Assembly (NCBI RefSeq): GCF_032716425.1
Contig: NZ_CP090420.1
Location: forward strand, 682,001 to 746,000
DNA from: Pseudoalteromonas sp. N1230-9
GTDB taxonomy: Bacteria > Pseudomonadota > Gammaproteobacteria > Enterobacterales > Alteromonadaceae
Length of the DNA: 64,000 bases
Direction of reading: 5' to 3'
Shown: in pieces, positions 8,232-17,106 of the stretch
How positions within the stretch are numbered: position 1 is the stretch's first letter
Layout: every line of letters begins with the position of its first letter
Translations under genes and position numbers: made by a program
Notes under the pieces: generated by a model
Seen by the model: only the letters and a program-made list of their open reading frames with translations
Told to the model about the DNA's origin: nothing
Database searches by the model: none

Positions 8232-10164
8232 GTGTTAGTTTCCAATTTGGTGAGTGCGGAAACATTGCTAACCGCAGTCCAGTTAATAGTCGTTGAACAT
8301 CTGATAAACCTTGTTCGTGAGAGATTTGTAGGCTCAAGTCAATTTGTTTTATCAGAGCAGAAGTAGTTGTATCATCTTGTCTATCGTACTTGGTCAATAA
8401 CAATAGCAATGGCTTTATAAACTGTAATTCAGAGCTTTCAGATGTAGCTTGACGTAATCGAGCGGCATAAACGTTAGCGCAAATGCCCGCAAGAACAATA
8501 AAATTTGTTTTCTCGATAGAAACCTCTAGTCTTGTAGCTTGTAACGCCATTCTATCTAAAGCACGAGTTGCATATTTTTGCACGGCAGGTTCATTAAATC
8601 GATAATGAAGGCTCAGCGCATCTTTCTTTTCGCGTTTTATTAGTTGCTCAATTGCATTTTGTGCTCCCCACCGGCGAAATGCAGAAGCAGCTACAAATGC
8701 AACGTGAACACCAACAAGAGATGCTATTGCATTTTCTAAAAAGTAATCAATATTGAATGGAGTATAGTGACTCTGAAGGTTAATAGTGCTAAGACTAAGT
8801 GCTAAAGCCAAAAGAGCTAATGGATTTTTAGATGCCCAAAGACCTATAGGCAACATGTACATAGCCATAACTATTAAAAAACCCGCGTAGTTATTAGCTA
8901 AAGGTAATAAAACATAACTAAGAAAAAATGCCATTAAAACTGAAATAAAAGTAAAACGCCCAAACTGTTTTATTGTGGTTCCTGGCTCATCAGCCGCTCC
9001 GAAGAAACCTATAGCAACTACACCGAGAAGCACTAAATTTGGGCCTTGCATCCAGCCAGTAAAATACCAGATGGAACAGAGAATTGAGTATGTCAGCGAA
9101 ATACCAGCAAACATTCTTACCATTAATCCAGTATCTCGAATTAGAGGCAATGCTTTAGCTTTCATAGCTGAGTTTATTGTTTCTTTATTTACTGAATGAC
9201 CATCTACTAATTGATTCAATTTCATCAACTCTAACCAATCATCTTTGTGTTGCAAAAGTAGCTGCTCTAGTTGCTTTAGAATCATTTTCTCCCAAGGGGA
9301 TGCTTGTATGTACACTGATGTTGGGATTTTTGAAAAATTAAGGCTCTGCTCGGTAGAGTTTAATAAAAGCCTGTTTTGAGGTTTTAGTATCTTTGCATGG
9401 GTTTCTTTCGATAACCCTGTCATTGCATGAGCAATCGCGGCGATACGTGGGATCAATCTTATAATACTTTTTTGTAATGCTATTAAAGCTTGTCTTGTTT
9501 GTTTATCAATAGAGAAGTCATATTTCATCGTGGAGACTGACTGAGAAAGGGATGACACATCATTCAACAACTTTATTCTATCTTGGTCTACGCTATGATC
9601 CGACAGAGCAAGAAAACTGTCTTCTCTCCATTTTGTAAGATCATTAATCCAATTGTCTTTTCGAGCTCTTAAAGTCGCTAACGATGAACCAGGCTGCCAG
9701 AATGAATCTACAAACATTATTGCTAAGATACCGATACATATTTCTAAAACCCTTGATGTGACCATTGGGAACATAGTTGAAGGTTGACCCATATACGCAA
9801 TGAGAACTAACATCATCGTGACACCTGCGAGCTGAAAGCTATAAGCTTTAGGTGTTCTGTCTGCAAAAGACATTGTGAGTATTAATGCTGAGATCAATCC
9901 TGTTAATGAGATAAGTAAAATAGGTTCATTGATAAATAAGGCAGACAATAATAGCGATAAAGCACCTGCGATAAGAGTACCTATTAAGCGATAAATTGCT
10001 CTCGCATAAAGTAAACCAGATAATGGATTTGCAAGTACAACGCAGGTAACTATTGACCAATAAGGATTAGACAAACCGATTTCTACAGCAAAAAAATAAG
10101 CGAGCATTGCTGATATATAAATTTTTACAGCATATGCTACTTGACTTTTAGTTGTACCATACAT
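8224..10164 (-). CDS. FUSC-family inner-membrane efflux transporter (AaeB-like)
   Basis: A 646-residue protein with the duplicated architecture of AaeB/FUSC transporters. A first cluster of about five to six transmembrane helices (residues 10-155) is followed by a cytoplasmic helical stretch, a second cluster (about 350-490) and a C-terminal cytoplasmic region. The motif N-P-Y-W-S-I-V-T-C-V-V-L near residue 33 is typical. The E. coli relative exports aromatic carboxylic acids such as p-hydroxybenzoate. The substrate here is inferred only by family. The stop and start codons of MarR and this gene share one base, so it is translationally coupled. Confidence 0.9.
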   Translation of the reverse strand: MYGTTKSQVAYAVKIYISAMLAYFFAVEIGLSNPYWSIVTCVVLANPLSGLLYARAIYRLIGTLIAGALSLLLSALFINEPILLISLTGLISALILTMSFADRTPKAYSFQLAGVTMMLVLIAYMGQPSTMFPMVTSRVLEICIGILAIMFVDSFWQPGSSLATLRARKDNWINDLTKWREDSFLALSDHSVDQDRIKLLNDVSSLSQSVSTMKYDFSIDKQTRQALIALQKSIIRLIPRIAAIAHAMTGLSKETHAKILKPQNRLLLNSTEQSLNFSKIPTSVYIQASPWEKMILKQLEQLLLQHKDDWLELMKLNQLVDGHSVNKETINSAMKAKALPLIRDTGLMVRMFAGISLTYSILCSIWYFTGWMQGPNLVLLGVVAIGFFGAADEPGTTIKQFGRFTFISVLMAFFLSYVLLPLANNYAGFLIVMAMYMLPIGLWASKNPLALLALALSLSTINLQSHYTPFNIDYFLENAIASLVGVHVAFVAASAFRRWGAQNAIEQLIKREKKDALSLHYRFNEPAVQKYATRALDRMALQATRLEVSIEKTNFIVLAGICANVYAARLRQATSESSELQFIKPLLLLLTKYDRQDDTTTSALIKQIDLSLQISHEQGLSDVQRLLTGLRLAMFPHSPNWKLTHA

Positions 10165-10622
10165 TAATTTTCAGCGCTGTTTGTATATTCATTGGCGCGT
10201 TTTTCAAACAAACGCAGTACTTCAGAAACTTTATGAATTAATTCAGGCTCAACATCCTTCATCAATTCTAATCGTAGCTCGTCCGCCAGCTGCTCAATTT
10301 CAACTGCTAGCTTCTTACCCTTTGGTAAAATATGTAGGATTTTTGATCTTCTATCCCCAGGCTCACATCGACGTTCGATGTATGCTTCAGATGAAGCTTG
10401 ATCTACTAATCTTACCAATGCGCCAGGATTAATACCCATTTCATCAGCCAGCAGCTTCTGATTCATCCCCTGTGAGTTTCGGTGAATTAAAACTATAACT
10501 GTAGTAAGTGACATCGAGATTCCATAATCTGCAATTACTTTACCTACAGCTCTTTTCCAAGCTCGCTGAACAGGTTGTAAGCTGCTTGTCAATTCATGTA
10601 ATAATTTGGTTTTATTTAACAT
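10164..10622 (-). CDS. MarR-family transcriptional regulator of the FUSC efflux operon
   Basis: A 152-residue winged-helix protein starting at the ATG at 10622; a GTG directly before it could also serve. The recognition region N-Q-K-L-L-A-D-E-M-G-I-N-P-G-A-L-V-R-L-V-D and the wing R-R-C-E-P-G-D-R-R-S-K are classic MarR features. As first gene of the operon, with an 18-bp palindrome at 10686-10703, it probably represses itself and the pump and is relieved by a pump substrate. Confidence 0.9.
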   Translation of the reverse strand: MLNKTKLLHELTSSLQPVQRAWKRAVGKVIADYGISMSLTTVIVLIHRNSQGMNQKLLADEMGINPGALVRLVDQASSEAYIERRCEPGDRRSKILHILPKGKKLAVEIEQLADELRLELMKDVEPELIHKVSEVLRLFEKRANEYTNSAEN

Positions 10623-10685
10623 CACAGTAATCTCGTTCTGAAAAACTTGTTAACTTTGATTCGATAAGTATACTCTACATTAATT

Positions 10686-10703
10686 TAATTGCCTAGGCAA
10701 TTA
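10686..10703. promoter_or_regulatory. Perfect 18-bp palindrome, probable MarR operator
   Basis: TAATTGCCTAGGCAATTA is its own reverse complement and lies 63 bases upstream of the marR-like start. Length and symmetry suit a MarR dimer. Assignment to this regulator is inferred from position. Confidence 0.7.
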
Positions 10704-11208
10704 TTGCCATTAAAATTGTTTTAGAAGCAATCCTTAGTGTTTCATTATGATAGAGGGTCTCAGTATACGAGTAAGCGATATCGTAAACTGTTAAAGCAGT
10801 TTGGTATGGGGGCCTTGTTGGAATAACGCTGTTGTGAAACGTGCTTTGGCAGTTTGAAAAATGATTGGTTGTTAAAAGTGGCTCAACCAACCTGTGACCA
10901 CATACAAAAGAATGTTGCTGAATATATAAAGTAATACAATCTTGAAATGTTGCACTTAGCTAATAACGACCAGTCACCAGTAGAGTATGAAAATTTTTAA
11001 GAAAAGTGTCTGACTAGAGTTGACCAGAACAAGCGCTAAGAGGGGAAATGCTGCACACTTAGACATGAAATCGTAACAGTAGCGAGTTTAGAAACCGAGT
11101 GATAGTATAACAAAGATTAGCATTTCTTCAGTACACATTGTAGGTTAAATGATGCTGTGAAGTTTAATCGGGTTCTTGAAGCCCTCAGCTCATTGATAGA
11201 GGAAAAGG
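10704..11208. other. 505-base intergenic stretch, no supported gene
   Basis: It lies between divergent regulators. A 65-codon frame at 10693-10890 on the minus strand has no ribosome site and low-complexity content, so I did not call it. The end carries a strong GAGGAAAAGG ribosome site for the response regulator. Confidence 0.5.
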
Positions 11209-11931
11209 ATGAATTTATCACCACAAGCCAACTCCAAAAAATCTATTTTCCTTGTTGAAGACGACTTAGCGTTATCCTGTTTAATCAGAGACTTTTTAGA
11301 GCGATATCAATTTAATGTGTCGGTGTTTTCTAATGGTGCGGAGGCTGCAAAGGAAATCTTACGCTGCCAACCTGACCTAGTTATCTTGGATATTATGCTT
11401 CCGGGGATGAATGGTTTGGATGTTTGCCGCCAGATCCGCAGTGAGTATCACGGTTTTATTATGATGCAAACTGCACTGGACGATGATATTGACCAAATGT
11501 TGGGCCTTGAGATAGGGGCTGATGACTACATAGTAAAACAAGTTCAACCTCGGTTACTCCTAACGAGAATTAATGCTTTACTTCGTCGTTCACAAAGAGC
11601 AAACCCATATCATCCTAATGACGAAGTTCATGCGGCTATAGAATGTGGCCCCTTAGTCATTAATTTGAGCAACCGCTCAGTCACATTAAATCGTCATTCA
11701 GTTGAACTCACGAGTGCAGAATTTGAACTATTGGTATTACTGGCTCGCTCAATAGGTAAGGTGGTGTCACGCGATGACATAATCCAGACAATTAGAGGAT
11801 TTGAATATGATGGATTAGACCGCTCTATTGATCGGCGCGTGTCAAGATTAAGAAAGAAACTACATATGTACCACCCTGAAGAGATGATAAAAACTGTGAG
11901 AGGACTGGGGTATCAGTTATGCGTATATTAG
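11209..11931 (+). CDS. OmpR-family response regulator (RstA-like)
   Basis: A 240-residue regulator. The receiver domain (about 12-125) has the acidic pair E17-D18-D19 and phosphoacceptor D61 in L-D-I-M-L-P-G-M-N-G. A C-terminal OmpR winged helix (about 145-240) contains L-T-S-A-E-F-E-L-L and V-R-G-L-G-Y-Q-L. In I-V-K-Q-V-Q-P-R-L-L-L the invariant lysine is followed by Q where most relatives have P. The start follows GAGGAAAAGG. It pairs with the kinase 12 bases downstream. RstA similarity is family-level only. Confidence 0.9.
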   Translation: MNLSPQANSKKSIFLVEDDLALSCLIRDFLERYQFNVSVFSNGAEAAKEILRCQPDLVILDIMLPGMNGLDVCRQIRSEYHGFIMMQTALDDDIDQMLGLEIGADDYIVKQVQPRLLLTRINALLRRSQRANPYHPNDEVHAAIECGPLVINLSNRSVTLNRHSVELTSAEFELLVLLARSIGKVVSRDDIIQTIRGFEYDGLDRSIDRRVSRLRKKLHMYHPEEMIKTVRGLGYQLCVY

Positions 11932-11943
11932 AGGGTATGGCGT

Positions 11944-13545
11944 ATGCTTAAATCGTTTGCAGGATTATGGTTGCTGGTGTTTGGTCCTCTATTCTTTCTT
12001 TTATATCCTAGCCAGTATAATCCGATAGTGCGATTTAATGAGCATATTGAAGGTCAGCGATTTATTCATATCTATCAAGGTACACTGAGGTTAATTGAGT
12101 CGCGATTAACGATTATTCCTGAATCTGAGAGGCAAAAAAGCATTGCTTCACTGGAGCAGAAATTTGGTTTTGATATTAGGCTTGTGCCTTTAACTAGTTT
12201 GTCTTTGAGTGATAAGCAAAAAGCACTTTTACAGCAAGGTGAAATACTATTCATTAATGCAGAGCCTGAAAGTCTTTTAAAAACAGTACCTCAAAGCGAT
12301 CAAGTCTTACAGTTTTTTACTGATGTTTCAGCAGAAGAAAAAATCAGACGCGGCGCTCAAGGGTCTATATACCTTCTTCAACAAGCATTTGAAAATACAC
12401 CTTCGCAGGACTGGCCGTCGCTTCTTGAGCAATTGTCGGTAACATTTTCTTTTGAGATGGAGATCATCGAACCTAACTTACTTAATCCCACATTGGATGA
12501 ACAACAACAAATTGAGCAAGATGGTTTTTTCTGGCGAGAAGAGCCTTCAGGGGATCTATCATTTTATGCTCAGCTACCAGCAAAAAAAGGGTATTTGAAC
12601 GCTAATTTGATACCAATGACTTCTGTGGATCTTTCAGTGGTACTGATATTGATAGTCGTGTTTGTACTGTTGATTTCTGTTTGTATGTTTTTATGGGTAT
12701 ACCCGTTATGGCGTGATCTTCGAAACCTGCTGGTTGCAGCATCGGAGTTTGGTAAAGGAAACCTACACAGTAGGGCGGAAGTATCAAAAATATCTGTTGT
12801 TGCTAGTTTAGGTAGTACATTTAATCAAATGGCGAAGAAAATAGAGCAGTTGCTTGAAGGCCAAAAAACACTCACTAATGCTATAGCGCATGACTTACGC
12901 ACTCCGTTATATCGAATTAGATTTGCGTTTGAGATGCTCGATGACTCAACGTCAAAAGAGCAAAATAACCAGTATCGACAAACGATTCTTAACAGCATTG
13001 ATGATGTTGAGCATTTGGTTAATCAAACACTACAGTTATCTCGGTACAGCAACAAAATACAATTAGCTAATTTTGCAAGTTATAACCTTTCTTCAATATT
13101 AGAGTGGGAATGCCACAATATTTTTCAGTTATATCCGACAATCCAACACACGTTAAATATCGAGCCTCAATGTCGAGATAAGCTCGCTTATGTTGATAAA
13201 ACTGCTATGCAGCGTGCAGTTAGCAACCTAGTCATCAATGCATGCAAATATGCTCACTCTCAGGTTGAAGTCGCCCTTGTATATAACCTACAAGCGGAGC
13301 AATTTACAATTGAGGTAAGCGATGATGGGCCAGGTATAAATGAGGCTGATCTGGAACGCATTTTTATGCCTTTTGAGCAGCTTAACAGCACAAGAGCAGA
13401 GTCAAATAATGGTTATGGCTTAGGGCTTGCGATTGTGAGTCAAATAGCTAGGTGGCATGGCGGCACTATTACTGCTGGGCGTTCTGCTTTAGGTGGTGCA
13501 CTATTTGTTTTTAACTTGCCATCTGAGCATAGATGCTCTGAGTGA
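11944..13545 (+). CDS. Sensor histidine kinase (RstB-like)
   Basis: A 533-residue inner-membrane kinase. Transmembrane helix 1 is at about residues 5-21, a periplasmic sensor loop follows to about 228, and helix 2 is at about 229-252. HAMP spans about 253-305. The HisKA box holds H316 in A-I-A-H-D-L-R-T-P-L-Y, and a C-terminal HATPase has N, G1 (D-D-G-P-G-I-N) and G2 (G-Y-G-L-G-L-A-I-V) boxes. The leucine/tyrosine after the phospho-box proline is as in RstB relatives. It is encoded 12 bases after the response regulator, in one operon. The signal is unknown. Confidence 0.9.
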   Translation: MLKSFAGLWLLVFGPLFFLLYPSQYNPIVRFNEHIEGQRFIHIYQGTLRLIESRLTIIPESERQKSIASLEQKFGFDIRLVPLTSLSLSDKQKALLQQGEILFINAEPESLLKTVPQSDQVLQFFTDVSAEEKIRRGAQGSIYLLQQAFENTPSQDWPSLLEQLSVTFSFEMEIIEPNLLNPTLDEQQQIEQDGFFWREEPSGDLSFYAQLPAKKGYLNANLIPMTSVDLSVVLILIVVFVLLISVCMFLWVYPLWRDLRNLLVAASEFGKGNLHSRAEVSKISVVASLGSTFNQMAKKIEQLLEGQKTLTNAIAHDLRTPLYRIRFAFEMLDDSTSKEQNNQYRQTILNSIDDVEHLVNQTLQLSRYSNKIQLANFASYNLSSILEWECHNIFQLYPTIQHTLNIEPQCRDKLAYVDKTAMQRAVSNLVINACKYAHSQVEVALVYNLQAEQFTIEVSDDGPGINEADLERIFMPFEQLNSTRAESNNGYGLGLAIVSQIARWHGGTITAGRSALGGALFVFNLPSEHRCSE

Positions 13546-13707
13546 GCTGTTAAGTAATGTGAGGTATAAAGAGGGGGCTGACGAATAAAACACTGTCCCA
13601 GTTTGTCACATTAAGCCTGTATTCTATTCGTTATACTGCTACTTGCTGGTTTTGATTTGTACATAGTATTAAACTTATCAAAACTCTTTTATACCAAGGA
13701 GCACAGT

Positions 13708-14187
13708 ATGACAATTGAACGCAAGTTGGCTCGCTTATTTAGGCTCGATCACGATGGTTGGGGTAGGCATGCAAACCCTTTAAGTGTGTGGTCTCGATAC
13801 AGCGTACAGCCTCTCTTTTTAGCTGCTATTTGGCTAAGAAATTACAGCATCACTTTGATGATAGTCGTTTTGATATTAGCTGTTGTTTGGACGTTTATTA
13901 ATCCCATTATTTTCTCAAAACCTAAAGATGCGTCTAGCTGGGCAACGAAAGCTGTGCTTGGCGAACAGGTATACTTAAACCGTGATCGCAGCAGCTTGCC
14001 TGAGCATCATCAAATACGACTGTATCAGATTCTGAAAATAACGGCTTTAGTGGGTGTTTTCATAAGTTTGTGGGGTGCATATAGCTTTAATATTACTCAC
14101 TGTATTTATGGGGTTTTAATAACTTATTTAGCTAAAAGCTGGTTTTTAGACCGCATGGTGTGGCTTTATACCAATTCGCTTAATTAA
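13708..14187 (+). CDS. Small membrane protein, DUF6653-like
   Basis: A 159-residue protein starts at 13708 with AAGGAG 6 bases upstream. The 51 bases before it are open but lack a ribosome site. The N terminus F-R-L-D-H-D-G-W-G-R-H-A-N-P-L-S-V-W-S-R resembles the W-x-R-H-A-N-P-x-S-x-W signature I associate with DUF6653. Two or three hydrophobic segments (about 32-65 and 108-140) follow. No function is known. The gene stands alone, 162 bases after the kinase. Confidence 0.65.
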   Translation: MTIERKLARLFRLDHDGWGRHANPLSVWSRYSVQPLFLAAIWLRNYSITLMIVVLILAVVWTFINPIIFSKPKDASSWATKAVLGEQVYLNRDRSSLPEHHQIRLYQILKITALVGVFISLWGAYSFNITHCIYGVLITYLAKSWFLDRMVWLYTNSLN

Positions 14188-14577
14188 GTAGTCTATTTTG
14201 AGGCAATAAAACCTCGTTGATAACAAGGCAAAAAGTTCGTTATTTAGTTGTTCTAAATGAGAAATTTTTAACGCAGGTAGCGACAGGCTTTATCCCTCAA
14301 AATGATTAAGTATTATTGCGGATTGGTATCACCATGACAACGTTGAAAAAGCACCTGCGAACAAACCCTGACACGTTTTAACGAGCACTGTCACAAACTG
14401 TCTTATTTCGACACATAACGACCCGATATTTACTACGCCATTTGATTATCATGCAGACAATTTAATCAATACTGGTTCGTTTTGCCATGAAATGGAAGCG
14501 ATGAGATTTATAGCTCATCGTAAGAAAATTTCTAGCGACTAATCACGAACTGGATAAACTGGCATTAAGAGGATGTT
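14188..14577. other. 390-base intergenic stretch with possible decayed coding remnant
   Basis: A short frame begins ATG-ACA-ACG at 14335 and stops after 15 codons. A different frame from about 14377 stays open for roughly 55 codons to a stop near 14540 and contains F-C-H-E-M-E-A-M-R-F-I-A-H-R-K-K. Together they could be a frameshifted small gene. No family was recognised. Confidence 0.3.
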
Positions 14578-16011
14578 ATGAAACTGAGTCGATTAGGTAC
14601 ACTAGCACTACCTGTTTTGTTTTTATTGGGAGGGTGTGATGAAAGTAGACTGTCTGAACCCGAGCAAGGTTATTGGGTATCCGAGCCTTATGGCTCTGCA
14701 CTTCATATCGTGGCAGATGCTGTTATGCATTATGAGTTTACACCAGACTACTGTTTACTTTCTAAAATTGAAACCTTAAGTAAAAGCGAGTTTTTAAGCC
14801 GTTATCAGATAGCAGACAACGAACTATTCAGCCCAACATACCTAGGCTTGTCGGTGGATGATAATGACTTTGGCATTGAGTACGAATCATCATCAAAACT
14901 GCCTGAAATATGTCGCCATGATATTTTTGATTTAACATCAGGGATTGATAACAACTCCCCCGAAGTGACATTAGAGATGTTTCTGCAAACCTTTTCACAA
15001 TACCATTATAGCTTTGAATCTGTGGGGGTGGATTGGACCGAGGTAGCCCAACAAGCTAGGTGGGCTGTATCAGAGCAAACCTCAAGAGCAGAGTTATTCG
15101 AAATAATGTCTGAGGCAATTAAGCCGTTGCAAAATGGACATGCTTTTATCTCAGACGGCGATAAAGTGGCCGTTTATCGCCAGTCAGAAAAGCCTATATT
15201 ATATGAGCGCTTACGAAACGAATTTCTTACTAAAAATGATTTAACGCCGCCGTTAACTATATCTCAAAATAGTGCCTTAGCAGAGTACATCAAAGAGAGT
15301 GAAGACCTCATTCAGGCTGCTATTTTAAGTAATTTATCCTCAGATACTTTATCATTTGCAGCTAATGACCACATTATTTGGGGGACACACGAAAAGTTAG
15401 GTTATCTGTTTATTGATAGCTTTAACGACTATACCGAAGAGAATAAGCACCCTGAAGCACTTGCTTTACTGCATAGCACAATGAAGCAAGTTATCGCTGA
15501 TTTCGAATCAACAGATGGTGTGATTATTGATTTAAGATTTAACGGTGGCGGCTATACTTATTTGGCAAAGGCACTCGCTGAGTATTTCATTGCCAGCCCA
15601 CAAACGGGCTACATTAAAAGTACTCGTTACGGAAATCAGTTTACCCCTGAGCAGTTTGTAACACTCACACCCGCAGCACACAATTATGGTAAACCCGTTG
15701 TAGTGCTGATAAGTAACACAACGGCTTCTGCTGCTGAGCTTGCAACTGTGATGCTTAGTACATCAGAAAAAGTGACATTAATAGGAGAGGCAACGCAAGG
15801 AATGTTATCGGGTAGTTTAATTAAATCACTACCGAATGGTTTTGTCTTTGGGTTGTCTAATCTGAAACAATTATCAAACCAGCGCGTGTTATACGAGCAA
15901 ACAGGTATCCCACCGATGATTCAAACGTCATTTTTTAACCTGCAAGATCGCGTAAGTGGCACAGATAAAGGTTTTGACGCAGCTGTAGAATGGCTTCTCT
16001 CTCAAGACTAG
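14578..16011 (+). CDS. S41-family peptidase, lipoprotein
   Basis: A 477-residue protein with a lipoprotein signal (lipobox L-L-G-G-C, C20). A helical N-terminal region is followed by a tricorn/C-terminal-processing-peptidase core. The strand G-V-I-I-D-L-R-F-N-G-G-G (about 315-326) and the nucleophile segment N-T-T-A-S-A-A-E-L (S384) are diagnostic of S41. No clear PDZ domain is visible, as in the IRBP/tricorn-like branch. It is likely anchored in the periplasm and may cleave peptides or damaged proteins. A GAGG ribosome site precedes the ATG. It abuts the end of the cassette array. Confidence 0.85.
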   Translation: MKLSRLGTLALPVLFLLGGCDESRLSEPEQGYWVSEPYGSALHIVADAVMHYEFTPDYCLLSKIETLSKSEFLSRYQIADNELFSPTYLGLSVDDNDFGIEYESSSKLPEICRHDIFDLTSGIDNNSPEVTLEMFLQTFSQYHYSFESVGVDWTEVAQQARWAVSEQTSRAELFEIMSEAIKPLQNGHAFISDGDKVAVYRQSEKPILYERLRNEFLTKNDLTPPLTISQNSALAEYIKESEDLIQAAILSNLSSDTLSFAANDHIIWGTHEKLGYLFIDSFNDYTEENKHPEALALLHSTMKQVIADFESTDGVIIDLRFNGGGYTYLAKALAEYFIASPQTGYIKSTRYGNQFTPEQFVTLTPAAHNYGKPVVVLISNTTASAAELATVMLSTSEKVTLIGEATQGMLSGSLIKSLPNGFVFGLSNLKQLSNQRVLYEQTGIPPMIQTSFFNLQDRVSGTDKGFDAAVEWLLSQD

Positions 16012-16022
16012 CGCTTATTATT

Positions 16023-16054
16023 AGAATACATTGAGTCGTTTCTCAATGTATTCT
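16023..16054 (+). terminator. Stem-loop downstream of S41 peptidase gene
   Basis: A perfect 13-bp stem (16023-16035 with 16042-16054) surrounds a 6-base loop, 11 bases after the stop codon. A second 7-bp hairpin follows at 16057-16076. The T-tract is weak. It also marks the left side of the integron-like array. Confidence 0.65.
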
Positions 16055-16120
16055 GGTTTACTGAAATGAGTAAACAGGTATACAACTCGTTTTTGTACAA
16101 AGACGTGTTGCTATCTCTAC

Positions 16121-16155
16121 GAGCGAAGCGAGCGCCTTGAGAGATTTTGTTAGAG
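16121..16155 (-). other. Partial attC site at end of cassette array
   Basis: On the minus strand, CTCTAAC at 16155-16149 is an inverse core containing the stop codon of the last cassette gene. It is followed by AAAATCTCTCAAGG, which looks like a left attC arm. No matching right arm or G-TTRRRY core was found before the hairpins at 16023-16076, so the site seems truncated. The inverse core differs by one base from the complement of this cassette's start core GTTAGAT. Confidence 0.45.
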
Positions 16156-16574
16156 TTTGTGGCGTAAATGATACTCATATTTGTCCTCTCCAATCTTTAC
16201 GAAGCCCAGAGAAAGGTATAAATTTAAAGCACGATTTTGTTTTAATACATTAATCTCTAATACTTTACACGTTGAGTGCTTGATAAACCAAGATAAGATA
16301 GCTTGTCCATACCCTTTGTTTTGTTGTTTAGGCATGATCTGAAGTTGATGAATTTTGCCTATACACCCATCTCTTCGTATTTTAGCATCCCTATTTTTAC
16401 ATCGCCGAAAAGTACAAAATACATACACTCAAAGTTCTCTTTTACCAATTCTAAATGATCGGCGATAGATAGGCTTACATTTGCTTTATCGAAATGTTCA
16501 CTCATGGTGTTTATTCTAAGTTCCAATAAAAAAGGAATATCGTCTTCTTTGACTTTGATAAAAGTGAAATCCAT
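16150..16574 (-). pseudogene. GNAT N-acetyltransferase broken by a -1 frameshift (cassette gene)
   Basis: Two overlapping minus-strand frames form one GNAT protein of about 141 residues. The first (16574 down) begins M-D-F-T-F-I-K-V-K-E-D-D and runs to I-G-M-L-K-Y. The second continues with R-R-D-G-C-I-G-K-I-H-Q-L-Q-I-M and the acetyl-CoA loop Q-N-K-G-Y-G-Q-A, ending N-L-Y-L-S-L-G-F. Adding one A to the run of four at 16380-16383 (T on the plus strand) restores the frame as M-L-K-I-R-R-D-G. A real mutation or a sequencing error are both possible. The stop codon lies inside the attC arm, as in neighbouring cassettes. Confidence 0.75.
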
Positions 16575-16588
16575 TTAAACCTCGAAAA

Positions 16589-16619
16589 ATCTAACAGTCC
16601 CGCTTGAACAGCTTATTAT
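16589..16619 (-). other. Truncated attC site between two GNAT cassettes
   Basis: The minus strand reads an inverse-core-like ACATAAT, a left arm AAGCTGTTCAAGCGGGAC, then directly the core GTTAGAT (16595-16589). The paired right arm is missing, leaving about 31 bases against about 100-128 in the intact sites. The preceding gene's stop codon (16618-16616) is embedded in it. Confidence 0.6.
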
Positions 16620-17086
16620 GTGCCGAGTACACACCTCATTTGCACAGAGTCCAAAACAACGCCATTTTGAGTTGTAAATTTACTAATGCCGTACTTTTTA
16701 AAACCATTACGCATATAAAAATTAACAGCATTTAAAGAAGCATCAAGATCTAAATATTGTAAGCCTGCTTTTTGAGCTTCGCTAAATATAAAGTTCAGCA
16801 TTTCTTGCCCAATGCCTTTACCTATATATGTAGGTAAAACAAATATAGAATTTAACTTTAGGTTTTTAATATTCAGTTCAGCAAAGCATACTACTTTTCC
16901 ATTACTGATTTTTACGAATTGATCATTACCTTTATTTGCGCTTTCGATAAAACGCTCAGCCCAAGGTTGACCAATCCAATCTAAAACTTGTGATGTTTCA
17001 TAGTTTCTAATGCAAAGTGCTTTGGCTGACTCTCTGAATACTAAGTCCATTTCTTCATAGTCTGATTTTTCTGCTTTTCGAATCAT
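16616..17086 (-). CDS. GNAT-family N-acetyltransferase (integron cassette gene)
   Basis: A 156-residue protein with the GNAT fold: M-I-R-K-A-E-K-S-D-Y-E-E-M at the start, the central strand L-N-S-I-F-V-L-P-T-Y-I-G, and acetyl-CoA loop K-G-I-G-Q-E-M-L. The ending L-N-A-V-N-F-Y-M-R-N-G-F-K-K-Y-G is typical of the YafP/ElaA-like branch. It transfers acetyl from acetyl-CoA to an unknown amine. Its cassette runs from the core at 17113-17107 to the truncated attC at 16589-16619. GNATs are common integron cargo. Only a short A-rich leader separates the core from the ATG. Confidence 0.85.
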   Translation of the reverse strand: MIRKAEKSDYEEMDLVFRESAKALCIRNYETSQVLDWIGQPWAERFIESANKGNDQFVKISNGKVVCFAELNIKNLKLNSIFVLPTYIGKGIGQEMLNFIFSEAQKAGLQYLDLDASLNAVNFYMRNGFKKYGISKFTTQNGVVLDSVQMRCVLGT

Positions 17087-17106
17087 TACTTAACTTTCCT
17101 TAAGGG

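Noticed and set aside
10693..10890. 65-codon minus-strand ORF
   Set aside because: No ribosome site, unusual composition, and its end overlaps the MarR palindrome.
16008..16193. 61-codon minus-strand ORF
   Set aside because: It runs across the attC remnant and terminator hairpins and ends in the S41 gene; no ribosome site.
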